A program made the position numbers and the translations under genes. Positions 52,011 to 62,435 of a stretch of 64,000 bases of DNA are shown in pieces (position 1 is the first letter of the stretch; each line of letters opens with the position of its first letter). The notes beneath the pieces are model-generated. The model was not told the origin of the DNA, did no database searches, and worked only from the letters and a program-made list of their open reading frames with translations. This stretch comes from Neoarius graeffei (taxonomy: Eukaryota; Chordata; Actinopteri; Siluriformes; Ariidae): contig NC_083587.1 in NCBI RefSeq assembly GCF_027579695.1, positions 60,605,738-60,669,737 of the forward strand, read 5' to 3'.

Positions 52011-53208
52011 TATGATGCGCCAAATGTTTTCTATGGGTGAAAGATCTGGACTGCAGGCTGGCCAGTTCAGTACCCGGACCCTTCTTCTACGCAGCCATGA
52101 TGCTGTAATTGATGCAGTATATGGTTTGGCATTGTCATGTTGGAAAATGCAAGGTCTTCCCTGAAAGAGACGTCGTCTGGATGGGAGCATATGTTGTTCT
52201 AGAACCTGGATATACCTTTCAGCGTTGATGGTGTCTTTCCAGATGTGTAAGCTGCCCATACCACACGCACTAATGCAACCCCATACCATCAGAGATGCAG
52301 GCTTCTGAACTGAGCGCTGATAACAACTTGGGTCGTCCTTCTCCTCTTTAGTCCGAATGACACGGCGTCCCTGATTTCCATAAAGAACTTCAAATTTTGA
52401 TTCGTCTGACCACAGAACAGTTTTCCACTTTGCCACAGTCCATTTTAAATGAGCCTTGGCCCAGAGAAGACGTCTGCGCTTCTGGATCATGTTTATATAC
52501 GGCTTCTTCTTTGAACTATAGAGTTTTAGCTGGCAACGGCGGATGGCACAGTGAATTGTGTTCACAGATGATGTTCTCTGGAAATATTCCTGAGCCCATT
52601 TTGTGATTTCCAATACAGAAGCATGCCTGTACGTATGTGATGCAGTGCCGTCTAAGGGCCTGAAGATCACGGGCACCCAGTATGGTTTTCCGGCCTTGAC
52701 CCTTACGCACAGAGATTCTTCCAGATTCTCTGAATCTTTTGATGATATTATGCACTGTAGATGATGATATGTTCAAACTCTTTGCAATTTTACACTGTCG
52801 AACTCCTTTCTGATATTGCTCCACTATTTGTCGGTGCAGAATTAGGGGGATTGGTGATCCTCTTCCCATCTTTACTTCTGAGAGCCGCTGCCACTCCAAG
52901 ATGCTTTTTTTATACCCAATTGACCTAATGAGTTGCAATTTGGTCCTCCAGCTGTTCCTTTTTTGTACCTTTAACTTTTCCAGCCTCTTATTGCCCCTGT
53001 CCCAACTTTTCTGAGATTTGTTGCTGTCATGAAATTTCAAATGAGCCAATATTTGGCATGAAATTTCAAAATGTCTCACTTTCGACATTTGATATGTTGT
53101 CTATGTTCTATTGTGAATACAATATCAGTTTTTGAGATTTGTAAATTACTGCATTCCGTTTTTATTTACAATTTGTACTTTGTCCCAACTTTTTTGAAAT
53201 CGTGGTTG
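52011..53208 (-). mobile_element. Tc1-like transposon, copy 3, lacking its left end
   Basis: It begins inside the element at TGATGCGCC, directly after copy 2, and ends with a mutated terminus (CGTGGTTG) before TA at 53209-53210. The part coding for the last residues and the left inverted repeat are missing. Confidence 0.9.
52013..53088 (-). pseudogene. Tc1-like transposase, copy 3: start lost and frameshifted
   Basis: A 23-bp deletion between CCA repeats near 52918 removed the start codon present in copies 1 and 2. A 4-bp insertion (TACGTA in place of TA, about 52630-52635) shifts the frame after HCITY. The catalytic Asp/Asp/Glu motifs remain on the DNA, split over two frames, and the C-terminus runs out at the copy 2 junction (ENIWRII). 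Confidence 0.85.
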
Positions 53209-53285
53209 TACAATCCAACGAAGCACAATGGAGAGCACGAGAAAGCTAGTTTATTAGGAACACCCACCCATCCACCTGTTCTCTA

Positions 53286-53721
53286 ATCGAGTCAAGTCAA
53301 ATTTATTTGTATAGTGCTTTTAACAATAAACATTGTCGCAAAGCAGCTTTACAGAATTTGAACGACTTAAAACATGAGCTAATTTTATTCCCAATGAGCA
53401 AGCCTGTGGCGACGGTGCCAAGGAAAAACTCCCTCAGACGACATGAGGAAGAAACCTCAAGAGGAACCAGACTCAAAAGGGAACCCATCCTCATTTGGGT
53501 AACAACAGACAACCAACTTTATTGGACTGTTACAAAATAAACATAAAAAAAAGAAATAAACATAAAAATAAACAGAATAAAGTAAGTCTATAACATTAAC
53601 AGTTTTAAGATGGTCAGTTTCGTTGATGTTATAAACTCTTCATTGATGGAAACAAAACTGTTCATGACAACTGCAGTCCTAAAGTTAGCAAGTCAACTGT
53701 AGTCCTCAGCCATAAAAGCAT
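53286..53721 (-). mobile_element. L2-type LINE 3' fragment
   Basis: Begins AGTCAAGTCAAATTTATTTG and is the reverse of the 3' end of the LINE at 25560-25932. Strongly 5'-truncated. Confidence 0.75.
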
Positions 53722-53725
53722 TAAT

Positions 53726-54891
53726 GGGTTGTTTTACAATCAGGGTACAAAGTTTGTGTCACAGGGGTCCAAAATTCAAATAAAAAAAAAAAAAACTATC
53801 AAATCTGCACTTTTGGAAATTAATACACATATGAACATAGGCGGGGCGGCACGGTGGTGTAGTGGTTAGTGCTGTCGCCTCACAGCAAGAAGGTCCTGGG
53901 TTCGAGCCCCGTGGCCGGCGAGGGCCTTTCTGTGCGGAGTTTGCATGTTCTCCCCGTGTCCGCGTGGGTTTCCTCCGGGTGCTCCGGTTTCCCCCACAGT
54001 CCAAAGACATGCAGGTTAGGTTAACTGGTGACTCTAAATTGACCGTAGGTGTGAATGTGAGTGTGAATGGTTGTCTGTGTCTATGTGTCAGCCCTGTGAT
54101 GACCTGGCGACTTGTCCAGGGTGTACCCCGCCTTTCGCCCGTAGTCAGCTGGGATAGGCTCCAGCTTGCCTGCGACCCTGTAGAACAGGATAAAGCGGTT
54201 ACAGATAATGAGATTAGATGAACATAGGCATGTGTAATAGTTTGTATTATAACAAGATTAAGTGTAGCTTTAAGCAGGGCTGGGAGAAACAAATGAAGTG
54301 ATTCTCGGAGAGGACTTTTTTTTGACAATTCAGAATCCACTACTTCCATCGTGCTTTTAAATATAAGGCTGTAAGCTTTGTGTTAGTTGTCTCTAATATT
54401 TATGTCCCAATATCTCGACCACATTTTAGGATGAAAATAATCATTTTAGATACCGTATGTTATTTTATATTGAAAAATTAGCTGTCTCGGAGAGGACATT
54501 TTTTTTTACACAATTACATACTAATTTGATCAAAATAGTCTGAAAACTTACTGGCATTCAACATTAAAACTTAACTATGTTTCCAAATGACATGGAACCA
54601 AATATTTGTTTTATGGTACAAAGAATGATTTAAGTGCATCCCTTTTGGAGCTACCTGTGGTCAAAAAAGCACTTTTTCTAAATGACACGAGTAATTTTGC
54701 TAAATATGACATATATTGCCATACATTCACCAAAAATAACGTTATCACCAATTTTTTTTTTTGCATGGTAAATAGAGCTATCACAGGGCTACAATAAACA
54801 ACCAAGTTTATTTAGTCAAGCCTTTTGATATTGAAGATAATAAGTGTTAAATCTGATTTTTAGCTTGCATACCCTGATTGTAAAACAACCC
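53726..54891. mobile_element. DNA element with GGGTTGTTTTACAATCAGGG ends
   Basis: The 20+ bp inverted ends match exactly at their tips, with TAAT on both sides (53722-53725 and 54892-54895). It contains a SINE (53843-54217) and a twice-repeated TCTCGGAGAGGAC motif. No coding sequence is seen. Confidence 0.75.
53843..54217 (+). mobile_element. tRNA-derived SINE, family 1, young copy
   Basis: Full length, with target duplication ATGAACATAGGC (53831-53842 and 54218-54229). Confidence 0.9.
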
Positions 54892-54962
54892 TAATCAGCC
54901 GATCCCTTGACAGCAGCACAAAGCATCAAATCACGCAGATACAAATCAAGAGCTTCGGTTAA

Positions 54963-56228
54963 AGGTCCCATGGCATGGTGGTTTGTTGATGCTTTAAACG
55001 GGCTCGTGGAGGCTTCCGGATGTTATATCCCCAGCCTTTCTCGAAATGAACCCTCGGCACGTAAATATAGCCTCCTGGGAGAAAGCTCCATTTCAGTGCT
55101 TTTCCCAGTGCGTCGTTTTGCTAATGAGAAGCAGGAGGCGGGGAAGGGTAGAGGGTAGGGGTGGGCCATGGGGGAGGGGGAGGGGCTTGACCAAGCTGCG
55201 CACACACATACTCGCCGCTATCAGTGCCTGTAGCCACGCTGCTAAGACAAAACCCCGTTCTCCCTTGGACTCCTTTCGTAAACTCAATGTGACACAGAGA
55301 ACAGAGAGTGAGAGTGTTTGGAGTGGTAGTTTACGAACGTATAATACCCTAGGCTTGAACACGCACTCCATAACCAAAGAGGATAGAAGCAGCAACTACA
55401 GCAACATATCGCTTATCCAACAGAAGACATGCATTGCGGAGCAATAGTCAAACATAAGCTCATAAGTTACAGTCAATTTCCAGACTAAACTCAGTTTAAC
55501 AGAGCATGCTGCATGCTCTTTAGTTTTGTAGCGCAGAGTACCTGGCTAACTGCAGGAAGCGGTTAGCTGCACAGCTAATGTAGCCATTGCTAGGCTAACG
55601 CACCGATTTTAAAACACGGCAAAACGACTTAACAGTTATACACTTACTTGTTCGGTGTTTGTGGCTGATGCGGCAGGGATGCTTGGTACGGACCCAGGCT
55701 TCAGTGACAGTTGATGTGCAAAACCTGCCCTGTACTGTCCCAAGTTGTGGAAACATTCCTCAGGAAAATGCTTCCGACAAACATACACCGTCTTAGGTAG
55801 ACTCGACGGTGTATTATTGAAGTAAATAAAATTAAGCCACTGTGTCTTCAGGGGCTCTCCCGTCGGCAGTAAAAACAGACTCTTTTCTGTGTTGTCACAT
55901 CCATGTACAGCGCAATTTCCATGTTTCGCTCGCTTAGGTGATGCCATGTTGTTGTGTCCTCTATGGTCTCCTCACTACAACTGGGCGGGGCAATCCATAC
56001 AGTGGGTGGGAATCCAGAGGGGGGGCGTGGGGATCATCTCCCTTGCTGACGTAGTAAAGGGAAGAGCTTATCAACGCGCCGTTTTGACGCGCCATTCTCA
56101 AATGTTGGGCATAGTTTGGTTTACACATTATGAAATTTCTAGCCACTGGGGTGACTTAAGAAGGTCAGAGGAACTCATTTTAATGTTAAAAAAACCTCAG
56201 AAAGTGAAAATTTCATGCCATGGGACCT
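54963..56228 (-). mobile_element. Kolobok-like element with TTAA flanks and a THAP-like exon
   Basis: TTAA on both sides (54959-54962 and 56229-56232). The inverted ends AGGTCCCATGGCATG are identical at both termini. It is 1266 bp and carries one minus-strand THAP-like exon near its right end. TTAA plus THAP supports Kolobok. Confidence 0.75.
55648..55947 (-). pseudogene. THAP-like first exon
   Basis: Exactly 100 codons from ATG 55947 (MASPKRAKHGNCAVHGCDNT) to a consensus donor CAA|GTAAGT. It has a Cys pair (CAVHGC), the invariant Trp (KTQWLNFIYF), a Cys-His pair (VCRKHFPEECF), and the aromatic NLGQYRAGFA end seen in THAP exons of Kolobok-type genes. No downstream exons lie within the element, so it is a first-exon relic. 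Confidence 0.6.
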
Positions 56229-56720
56229 TTAATGTTCAGAATGTTCAAACATCAGAATGGGAGAAATTGTGATCTCACAGTGTGACTTTCTTTCACTGTG
56301 ATGTGGGTGTTGGTTTGAGCCAGATGAATATTTTTGGTTTGAGTATTTCAGAAACTGCTGATCTCCTGGGGGTTTTCACACATAACAGTCTCTAGAGTTT
56401 ACTCTCTAGAATGGTGCAACAAACAAACAAACAAACAAACAAACAAAAAAATCGAGTGAATGTGTAACAGTTCTGTGAGTGGAAACAAACGCCTTGTTGA
56501 GAAGAGAACTCAGAGGAAAATGGCCAGATTGAGCAGTTTGAGCTGCCAGGAAGGATATAGCAACTCATATAATCACTCTTTACAACCGTGGTGAGCAGAA
56601 AAGCATCTCAGCATGCAACAGCAGAACAGAAGAACACATTGGGTTCCACTCCTGCAGCCTAGAACAGGAATCTTAGAATCAGGAACAAGCTCCTGTTAAA
56701 GTGGCCAGTGAATATATCCC

Positions 56721-57317
56721 CCATCCAGACGTTTTTGTTTTTTGTTTCTTTTTCTCTGTGCTTTGATCTCGTGCCCAGACATAAACAATCTTTTGTTTCA
56801 CCAAAACAAAGCTTTTCAATACTCCGTCAGAACTGTTTTCATGTGGATGTGGAAAACCAACCCAAGTGCTCTCTCTTTCTTCAGCAGAGAGGCCAAAATT
56901 TTGAAATGGTCAAGGTTACCTTAACTTATCAGCTCAGTGATATTGCTAAAGTATGGAATCCAAGGCAAAATGTACTGAAAACCATATTTAAAAATCATCA
57001 CCCCAATTATAGCAATGTTGTTTCAGAGAAATCTTGGTTGGAATTTTAAGAAATGAAAGTTCAGGGTTTTTTTTTTTTCTGATGTAATTCCGTTACTGAC
57101 TTTTCTTTCCTCATAAGAGATTTTGTGTTTGGAGTTAAACATAGCCAATTTTTTAAATGCTTTTTTAGGGTCAAAAGATTCCCCAAACAGTGTGAAATTT
57201 TTATTCAATACCATTATCTTGAGTACTGCAACTAAAAAAGTTAACACATTTTGCTGTTACTGAAGAACTACCCTGTTATGAACATGCTAGGATGCAGTTT
57301 ATCAGGACTGCTGACCA
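56721..57317. other. No gene seen
   Basis: ORFs at 56708-57049 and 57023-57247 have no recognised domain. Confidence 0.35.
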
Positions 57318-57440
57318 GTGCCAAGTTTCCCAAAAGCATCGTAGCACAAAGATCATGGTTAAATGGTAGAGCAAGCAGCACAATGAACACTCTCTCTCCT
57401 AGTTAAGATGCTCTTAGCGTTAAGAGGCTTTTAGGAAACC
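57318..57440. mobile_element. Short MITE with GTTTCCCAAAAGC ends
   Basis: Left GTTTCCCAAAAGCATCG, right (reverse) GTTTCCTAAAAGCCTC; about 120 bp. Borders approximate. Confidence 0.5.
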
Positions 57441-57479
57441 AACCCCAGGTTGTAACTTTGTGGGCTGTGATTTCTAATA

Positions 57480-59260
57480 CCCTGTCCACACTAGGGATTT
57501 TGTACCGATACGATACTACTTTCGTACCGCAACACCTGTCCACACTAGCAACTATACCGGTACTGTAGCGGTATAACTGTATCGGTACGAAACCCACAAA
57601 TGTATGGGTTTCGTACACTGAAAAAAGAAAATAGTTGGACCAACTTAATTGAATTGTTTCAATTGGTAACACCTAAATGAATTAAGTTCTTTGAAATTAA
57701 GTTAATGAGTTAGATTAACACAATTGATTTAAGTCACATGTACTTAATAATTCAATTGTTCTCAAATCAACGTTTTGCATTAATCCAACTTAAAATTAAG
57801 GCTTAAAGTTAAAAGGCAACTTAAAGTTTTCCATTTTTCCAACTCCATAATTTGCATAACCCAAAAGTAAAATAGTGCTCCTTTCTAACCTAATACCATG
57901 GTTTCATTAAAATTACTTTTTGTAGTAACCTTAAAATGAAATTTTAGTTTGTTAAATATAACTAAAATTACATTTTTAAGTTGGCTGAAAATATTTAAAA
58001 AAAACCCTCATAATCTGATGTTTTTTCATACTTTATTGTATAAATGTAAAGGACCATTAACTTTATGGCCACCAACACAGCTTTTGTGCCATCACATTAC
58101 ACATTTGTCCTTTTTAAAACACATATGCACAAAATGCATAAGTAACTGTTGGTAAGACCACAAACTTACTTTGTCAGCAAAGTGCAAAATAGTGCAACAA
58201 TGTATTATACAAATATGCCTAACAATCTCAACTGGGGTGGGGGAAATTTCCGATTTTTAGGTTAGTCGCGATTCGGACGTGAACGATTCTGAATCGATTC
58301 ACAAACGTCCAAAAATCGATTATTTAAATGCATTGAATAAAGAAATACAGTGGCGCACAGGGGTAAACAAACATGGAGAAGGCGGAGACGTCATGACGTC
58401 AGAAGCACAGCATCACGAGAAACCTAACTGATGCAGGTTCACTCAAATGAGAATAGCAGGTTACATGTGTACTGAGGGAACAACGTGTAATTCCAAGTTG
58501 ATATACTCCACAAATGTAAACTGCCTTCACTAAAGCAGAAATCTGAATGAAACTCACTCAGAACTTTACGTTACTTCAACTACTGCTGAAAACACTTTTT
58601 AGAGTGTACCGGTACAGTATCGGTACTGTAGCGCTTCGCTGTAGTGTGGACAGATGAAGCGGCTCTGTATCGATACAAATATAATGCGCATGCGCAATGA
58701 ACCATTCCTACGTCTTCCGGGTTATTCATACAATACAATACAATACAATACGCACGCGCTTTCCAGCTGTAAAATGGCTCAAAATGGCCGTGGAGCTACA
58801 TGGAGCAAAGAAAGGGTGGAGAAAGTGAGAGAGGGAGGGAGGGAGGGGGAAAGAGGGAGGAAGAAAGGAAGAAGAGGGGAAAAGGGAGAGAAAGGGAGGG
58901 GAAGAGAAGGGAAGATGGAGAAAGTGAGGGGGGAGAAAGGGAGATTCGTTTTCTTTGTTTCTTTCCCAACTGCCTCGCGTGTTTTATACGATTCGACTAA
59001 ATAAATGACCACCAGAAATACAGACTGTACACTGACAACAAAAAGCACACACACGCTGTTTCATCCGCCATATTCTCGGAAGGAAGTTACTCGGTAACCA
59101 CGGAAACATTTCGCGCACGCGCATTTCAACTTCCGTGAAAGAAAACTGCAAACATTTCTCGCTAGTGTGGACAGATGCACTAAACTGTACCGGTATACTT
59201 TGTATCGATACAGTTATACCACTTTCGTACCGGTATAAGTGTGAACACAGCATTATTTAA
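57480..59260. mobile_element. CCCTGTCCACACTAG-type element with a Myb-like start, nested
   Basis: The outer element runs from ACCCTGTCCACACTAGGGAT to a matching reverse end (GTGTTCACACTTATACCGG). It is rich in TACCGGTA and GTGTGGACAG motifs near both ends. An inner element (57616-58607, ends ACACTGAAAAAAG and, reversed, ACACTCTAAAAAG) is inserted at CGTAC. TGACGTCA lies at 58394 in the inner element. Borders approximate. Confidence 0.5.
58774..59004 (+). pseudogene. Start of a Myb/SANT-like TE protein running into GA-rich repeat
   Basis: ATG 58774, in an AAAATGG context, opens MAQNGRGATWSKERVEKVRE, which looks like the start of a Myb-like DNA-binding domain (W-S-x-E-x-V). It then becomes a GGGA-rich low-complexity run. 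The domain is not completed, so it is a relic. Confidence 0.4.
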
Positions 59261-60162
59261 ATGGTCAAACATGTTATTTTCCCCTTGTGCAGAGGCGCCA
59301 GATTCTCATGCATGCTCTACTGCTCCTGATCCATACCACAAGCTCAGATTTTCAATAAAACCTGGAGGAACATTGTGTCTTCAAGTCTAAGCTTAAACAA
59401 TACCTGAACCTCATTACCATGGACGCAAATTATTTTTAAAATAGAGATGGAAAAACTACTTTGTTTAAAAAATATCCATATGTGTGGGTGCAGCCGAAAG
59501 ATCGCAAGAACTCCAGGGACAGATCTAGACCAATGAAACTGATGCACATGCACTGGTCAGAAATATATATGTGCACCACTTGGCATCGGTCGCAGTTTAC
59601 TTTGCCAGTAGCTGGCTACATGGGCTATAGCCACACTCATCCGACAGACCAATGGTTCAGGATCCAATCACCTGTGGGAAGCGGCGATGCTTTCCTGACC
59701 TAATTACCTGTATTCTCTTTGTATAGCATGACCTGAGACAAAGAATGTAGTAGGTGAAACCAATCAAATGCTCCAGAAAAAGGCTGAAATTCGCCATGAT
59801 TAATGGGCTGAGCCATGGTTGATGCGGGCCAGACCTGGGCTGTTTCGAAAGGTCTCAGGGAGAAGGAGGTGCCAGTAAAGTTTGGCAGGGCTAGGACTTT
59901 TGGTGGCGGAGTTATGAATTTTTAAATCCCTGCATGAGTGTGTGACTGGAGCCAGGGCTCAAGTTAAAGTTTTTGGCGAGCCACGCTCGTGCGGGTGCTT
60001 CAGGTGCGAATAGCTGGCCGTGGCTGCCCTCTTCGGAAAGGGCTCAGTGTGCTCTGTGCCCCTGTGAGAATCCATAGCGATCTGGTAAAGTTAGTGAAAA
60101 TATTTCTGCAAATGTGCATCTGTCAGCTTCTTGGGCTGGATCCATCCCTGAACCCTGCATAC
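59261..60162. other. No gene seen
   Basis: Moderately GC-rich unclassified sequence; only short ORFs without domain support. Confidence 0.4.
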
Positions 60163-60561
60163 TAGGGCTGGGTATCACCAGATACCTCATGATACGATAC
60201 TATGGCGATATTTTGCCCACGATAACGATAATATCACGGTACAGTGATTCTGCAATAATCGATATATTGCAAGAAATTTCAACCACATCACGATATCTGT
60301 GTCACTGAAGAAAATCGGAATTTACTGACCACTGTAAAATTACATTTCACATACATAACTACACACTCTTGCCAGACATATATTTGTCTCTATTCCACTG
60401 CTGGCAAAACCAAGAGTTGCTTCACTACAACATACAGAAAATTCCCATTTCTGTGCTAGTATTATCAACTTTTCTGTAAGCATGGACACATCAGTGCTGC
60501 TTAACAAGCAGAATCAAATTGTTTTATGAAAACTTAAAACTTGCACTGCAGACTGCAAGGC

Positions 60562-61345
60562 AAGACAAGGCAAGTTTATTTATATAGCACATTTCATACA
60601 CAATGGCAGTTCAATGTGCTTTACAGAAGTAAAAACAAAAACAGTAAACAATAGAGAAATAAAATTACATAAAATAATTTAATTTTTATTCTAAAACAAT
60701 TAATTAAAAGAATTAAAAGAAACTAAAAGAAAATAATAAGAATTAAACAATAATAAAAATAAAATAATAAAATGAAGTAGTAGTTCAAATAGGGCGGCAC
60801 GGTGGTGTAGTGGTTAGCGCTGTCGCCTCACAGCAAGAAGGTCCGGGTTCGAGCCCCGTGGCCGGCGAGGGCCTTTCGGTGCGGAGTTTGCATGTTCTCC
60901 CCGTGTCCGCGTGGGTTTCCTCCGGGTGCTCCGGTTTCCTCCACAGTCCAAAGACATGCAGGTTAGGTTAACTGGTGACTCTAAATTGAGCGTAGGTGTG
61001 AATGTGAGTGTGAATGGTTGCCTGTGTCTATGTGTCAGCCCTGTGATGACCTGGCGACTTGTCCAGGGTGTACCCCGCCTTTCGCCCGTAGTCAGCTGGG
61101 ATAGGCTCCAGCTTGCCTGCGACCCTGTAGAAGGATAAAGCGGCTAGAGATAATGAGATGAGATGAGATGAGATGAGAGAAGTAAAGATTATAAAGAATG
61201 TAAAGAAGACAATATTAATTATTTAACAGAAAGCATCTGAAAACAGCTTGGTCTTTAACCTAGATTTGAAGCTGCCAACAGCAGGAGCATTTTTAATGTC
61301 CTCTGGCAGTTGGTTCCATAGCTGTACTGCATAGTAGCTAAAAGC
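60562..61345 (-). mobile_element. LINE 3' fragment split by a SINE
   Basis: Reverse 3' end starting GGCAAGTTTATTTATATAGC and continuing after the SINE with GAAGCTGCCAACAGCAGG and TGGCAGTTGGTTCCATAGC. A poly-A/T-rich stretch (60640-60780) separates the parts. Confidence 0.6.
60792..61178 (+). mobile_element. tRNA-derived SINE, family 1, young copy
   Basis: Full length with at least four ATGAG units in its tail. Target duplication not clear. Confidence 0.85.
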
Positions 61346-61511
61346 TGCTTCACCACACTTTGCACATACATTTCAGTGCTAACACTAATATCAATTTGTT
61401 CTTTGTAAACTTGAGAACATATACCGGAGAACATTTAACTTGTGCTTATTTTGCAGGAACAACACACTGTCTGAAACACATTGAAAAATGCAGTGTGCAT
61501 CTTAGTCTCCT

Positions 61512-61765
61512 ACTGCGCATGCGCGAAGCCTACTGCGCATGCGCAGAACACATGAATTAGCAAGTTCTCATACAGACCGGTTTATTATTCAAAACAAGGC
61601 ATTACAAATTATTTGACTCGGCCAAAGACTCGACCAATACGCACAAAACATAAAAATCGGCAAATGCGTGAAATACTCACCGATTTTCTATCAGCCCAGC
61701 TGATCGGTAGGACAAAACTACTGTTGAATTTTCCTACCCTCCTGGATTTCGCGCATGCGCAGTAG
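61512..61765. promoter_or_regulatory. Three GCGCATGCGC (NRF1-type) motifs
   Basis: CTACTGCGCATGCGC occurs twice in tandem at about 61512-61545 and once inverted at about 61752-61765. It matches the NRF1 consensus. It is element-borne, and any activity is inference. Confidence 0.5.
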
Positions 61766-62254
61766 GCTTGGTAGGACAAATCCAAGAGGTAGGATAACTT
61801 TACAGAACACCGGCTCACTGTTTTTTTTCTCCTTTCCTTTGGAATCCAACGTGCCTCCAAACATCTGCCTTAAAGTTCGGCGGCATCTCTAGGTTTACGT
61901 TAACAGCCATGCTTGCTTGTTTTTTTTCCTCACTGCAACCGCCGGGGAAAAAAGAGAAGACGAAGAGTGCCTTGCAGTGAGGGAGCGGCACAGCGGCACC
62001 TCGCGGAGCGGAGGTGCGGAAGTCGTACTGGATTTACAACCCGTCTGAAACATGATTTATTATTTGAAAAAAATATCGATATTCAAATTGAGTATCGATA
62101 TTGAATCGGAAGACAAAGTATCGCGATATATCGCCGTATCGATATTTTTGCACACCCCTTCTGCATACTGTATGTATTTTAATTTATGTATTATTTTCCA
62201 TCTCAGTCACATGTAAACAGTCAAAAGCACTTAATATCTCAGTGAGATTTGAAC

Positions 62255-62435
62255 CGATTTTATTATCCCCCGCTGGCCGAAAGGCCCAAAGGGGGATTAT
62301 GTTGTGGCAAAGTCCGTCCATCTATCTGTTCGTCCGTCCATCCCAGAAAGGGTTCTCGCCTTCTGAAATTAACTCCTCTCATAATTTTTAGAGGAATTTC
62401 ACGAAACGTGGCAAAAGGCTTTGTTATAGGACAGT
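62255..62435. repeat. Unclassified fish repeat with a CCCCCGCTGGCCGAAAGGC hairpin
   Basis: An ATCCCCC...GGGGGAT hairpin (62265-62298) is followed by GTCCGTCCATCTATC-type short repeats. No coding role seen. Confidence 0.45.

Larger units (their letters stand above)
53250..56720. repeat. CACCGGCCAC-type DNA repeat, copy 2, heavily interrupted
   Basis: Pieces TTATTAGGAACACCC (53253), AATCAGCCGATCCCTTGAC (54893), ATCAGAATGGGAGAAATTG (56252) and the end GTTAAAGTGGCCAGTGAATAT (56695) belong to one repeat, matching copy 1 at 21749. Between them lie a LINE 3' end, a TAAT-flanked element and a TTAA element. Confidence 0.6.
60163..62160. mobile_element. hAT element with 8-bp duplication, hosting LINE and SINE fragments
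   Basis: CTGCATAC is duplicated exactly (60155-60162 and 62161-62168). The left end TAGGGCTGGGTATC and the reverse right end AAGGGGTGTGC resemble a common fish hAT type. Subterminal ATATCGATA-type motifs occur at both ends. It carries a LINE 3' fragment (60562-61345, minus) with a SINE in it, and three GCGCATGCGC motifs. Confidence 0.75.

Noticed and set aside
55046..55447. 133-codon ORF in the TTAA element
   Set aside because: Lies in a G-rich stretch between the element's end and its THAP-like exon. No domain and no homologous copy seen.
56708..57049. 113-codon plus-strand ORF
   Set aside because: No recognisable domain, starts in repeat DNA; likely chance.
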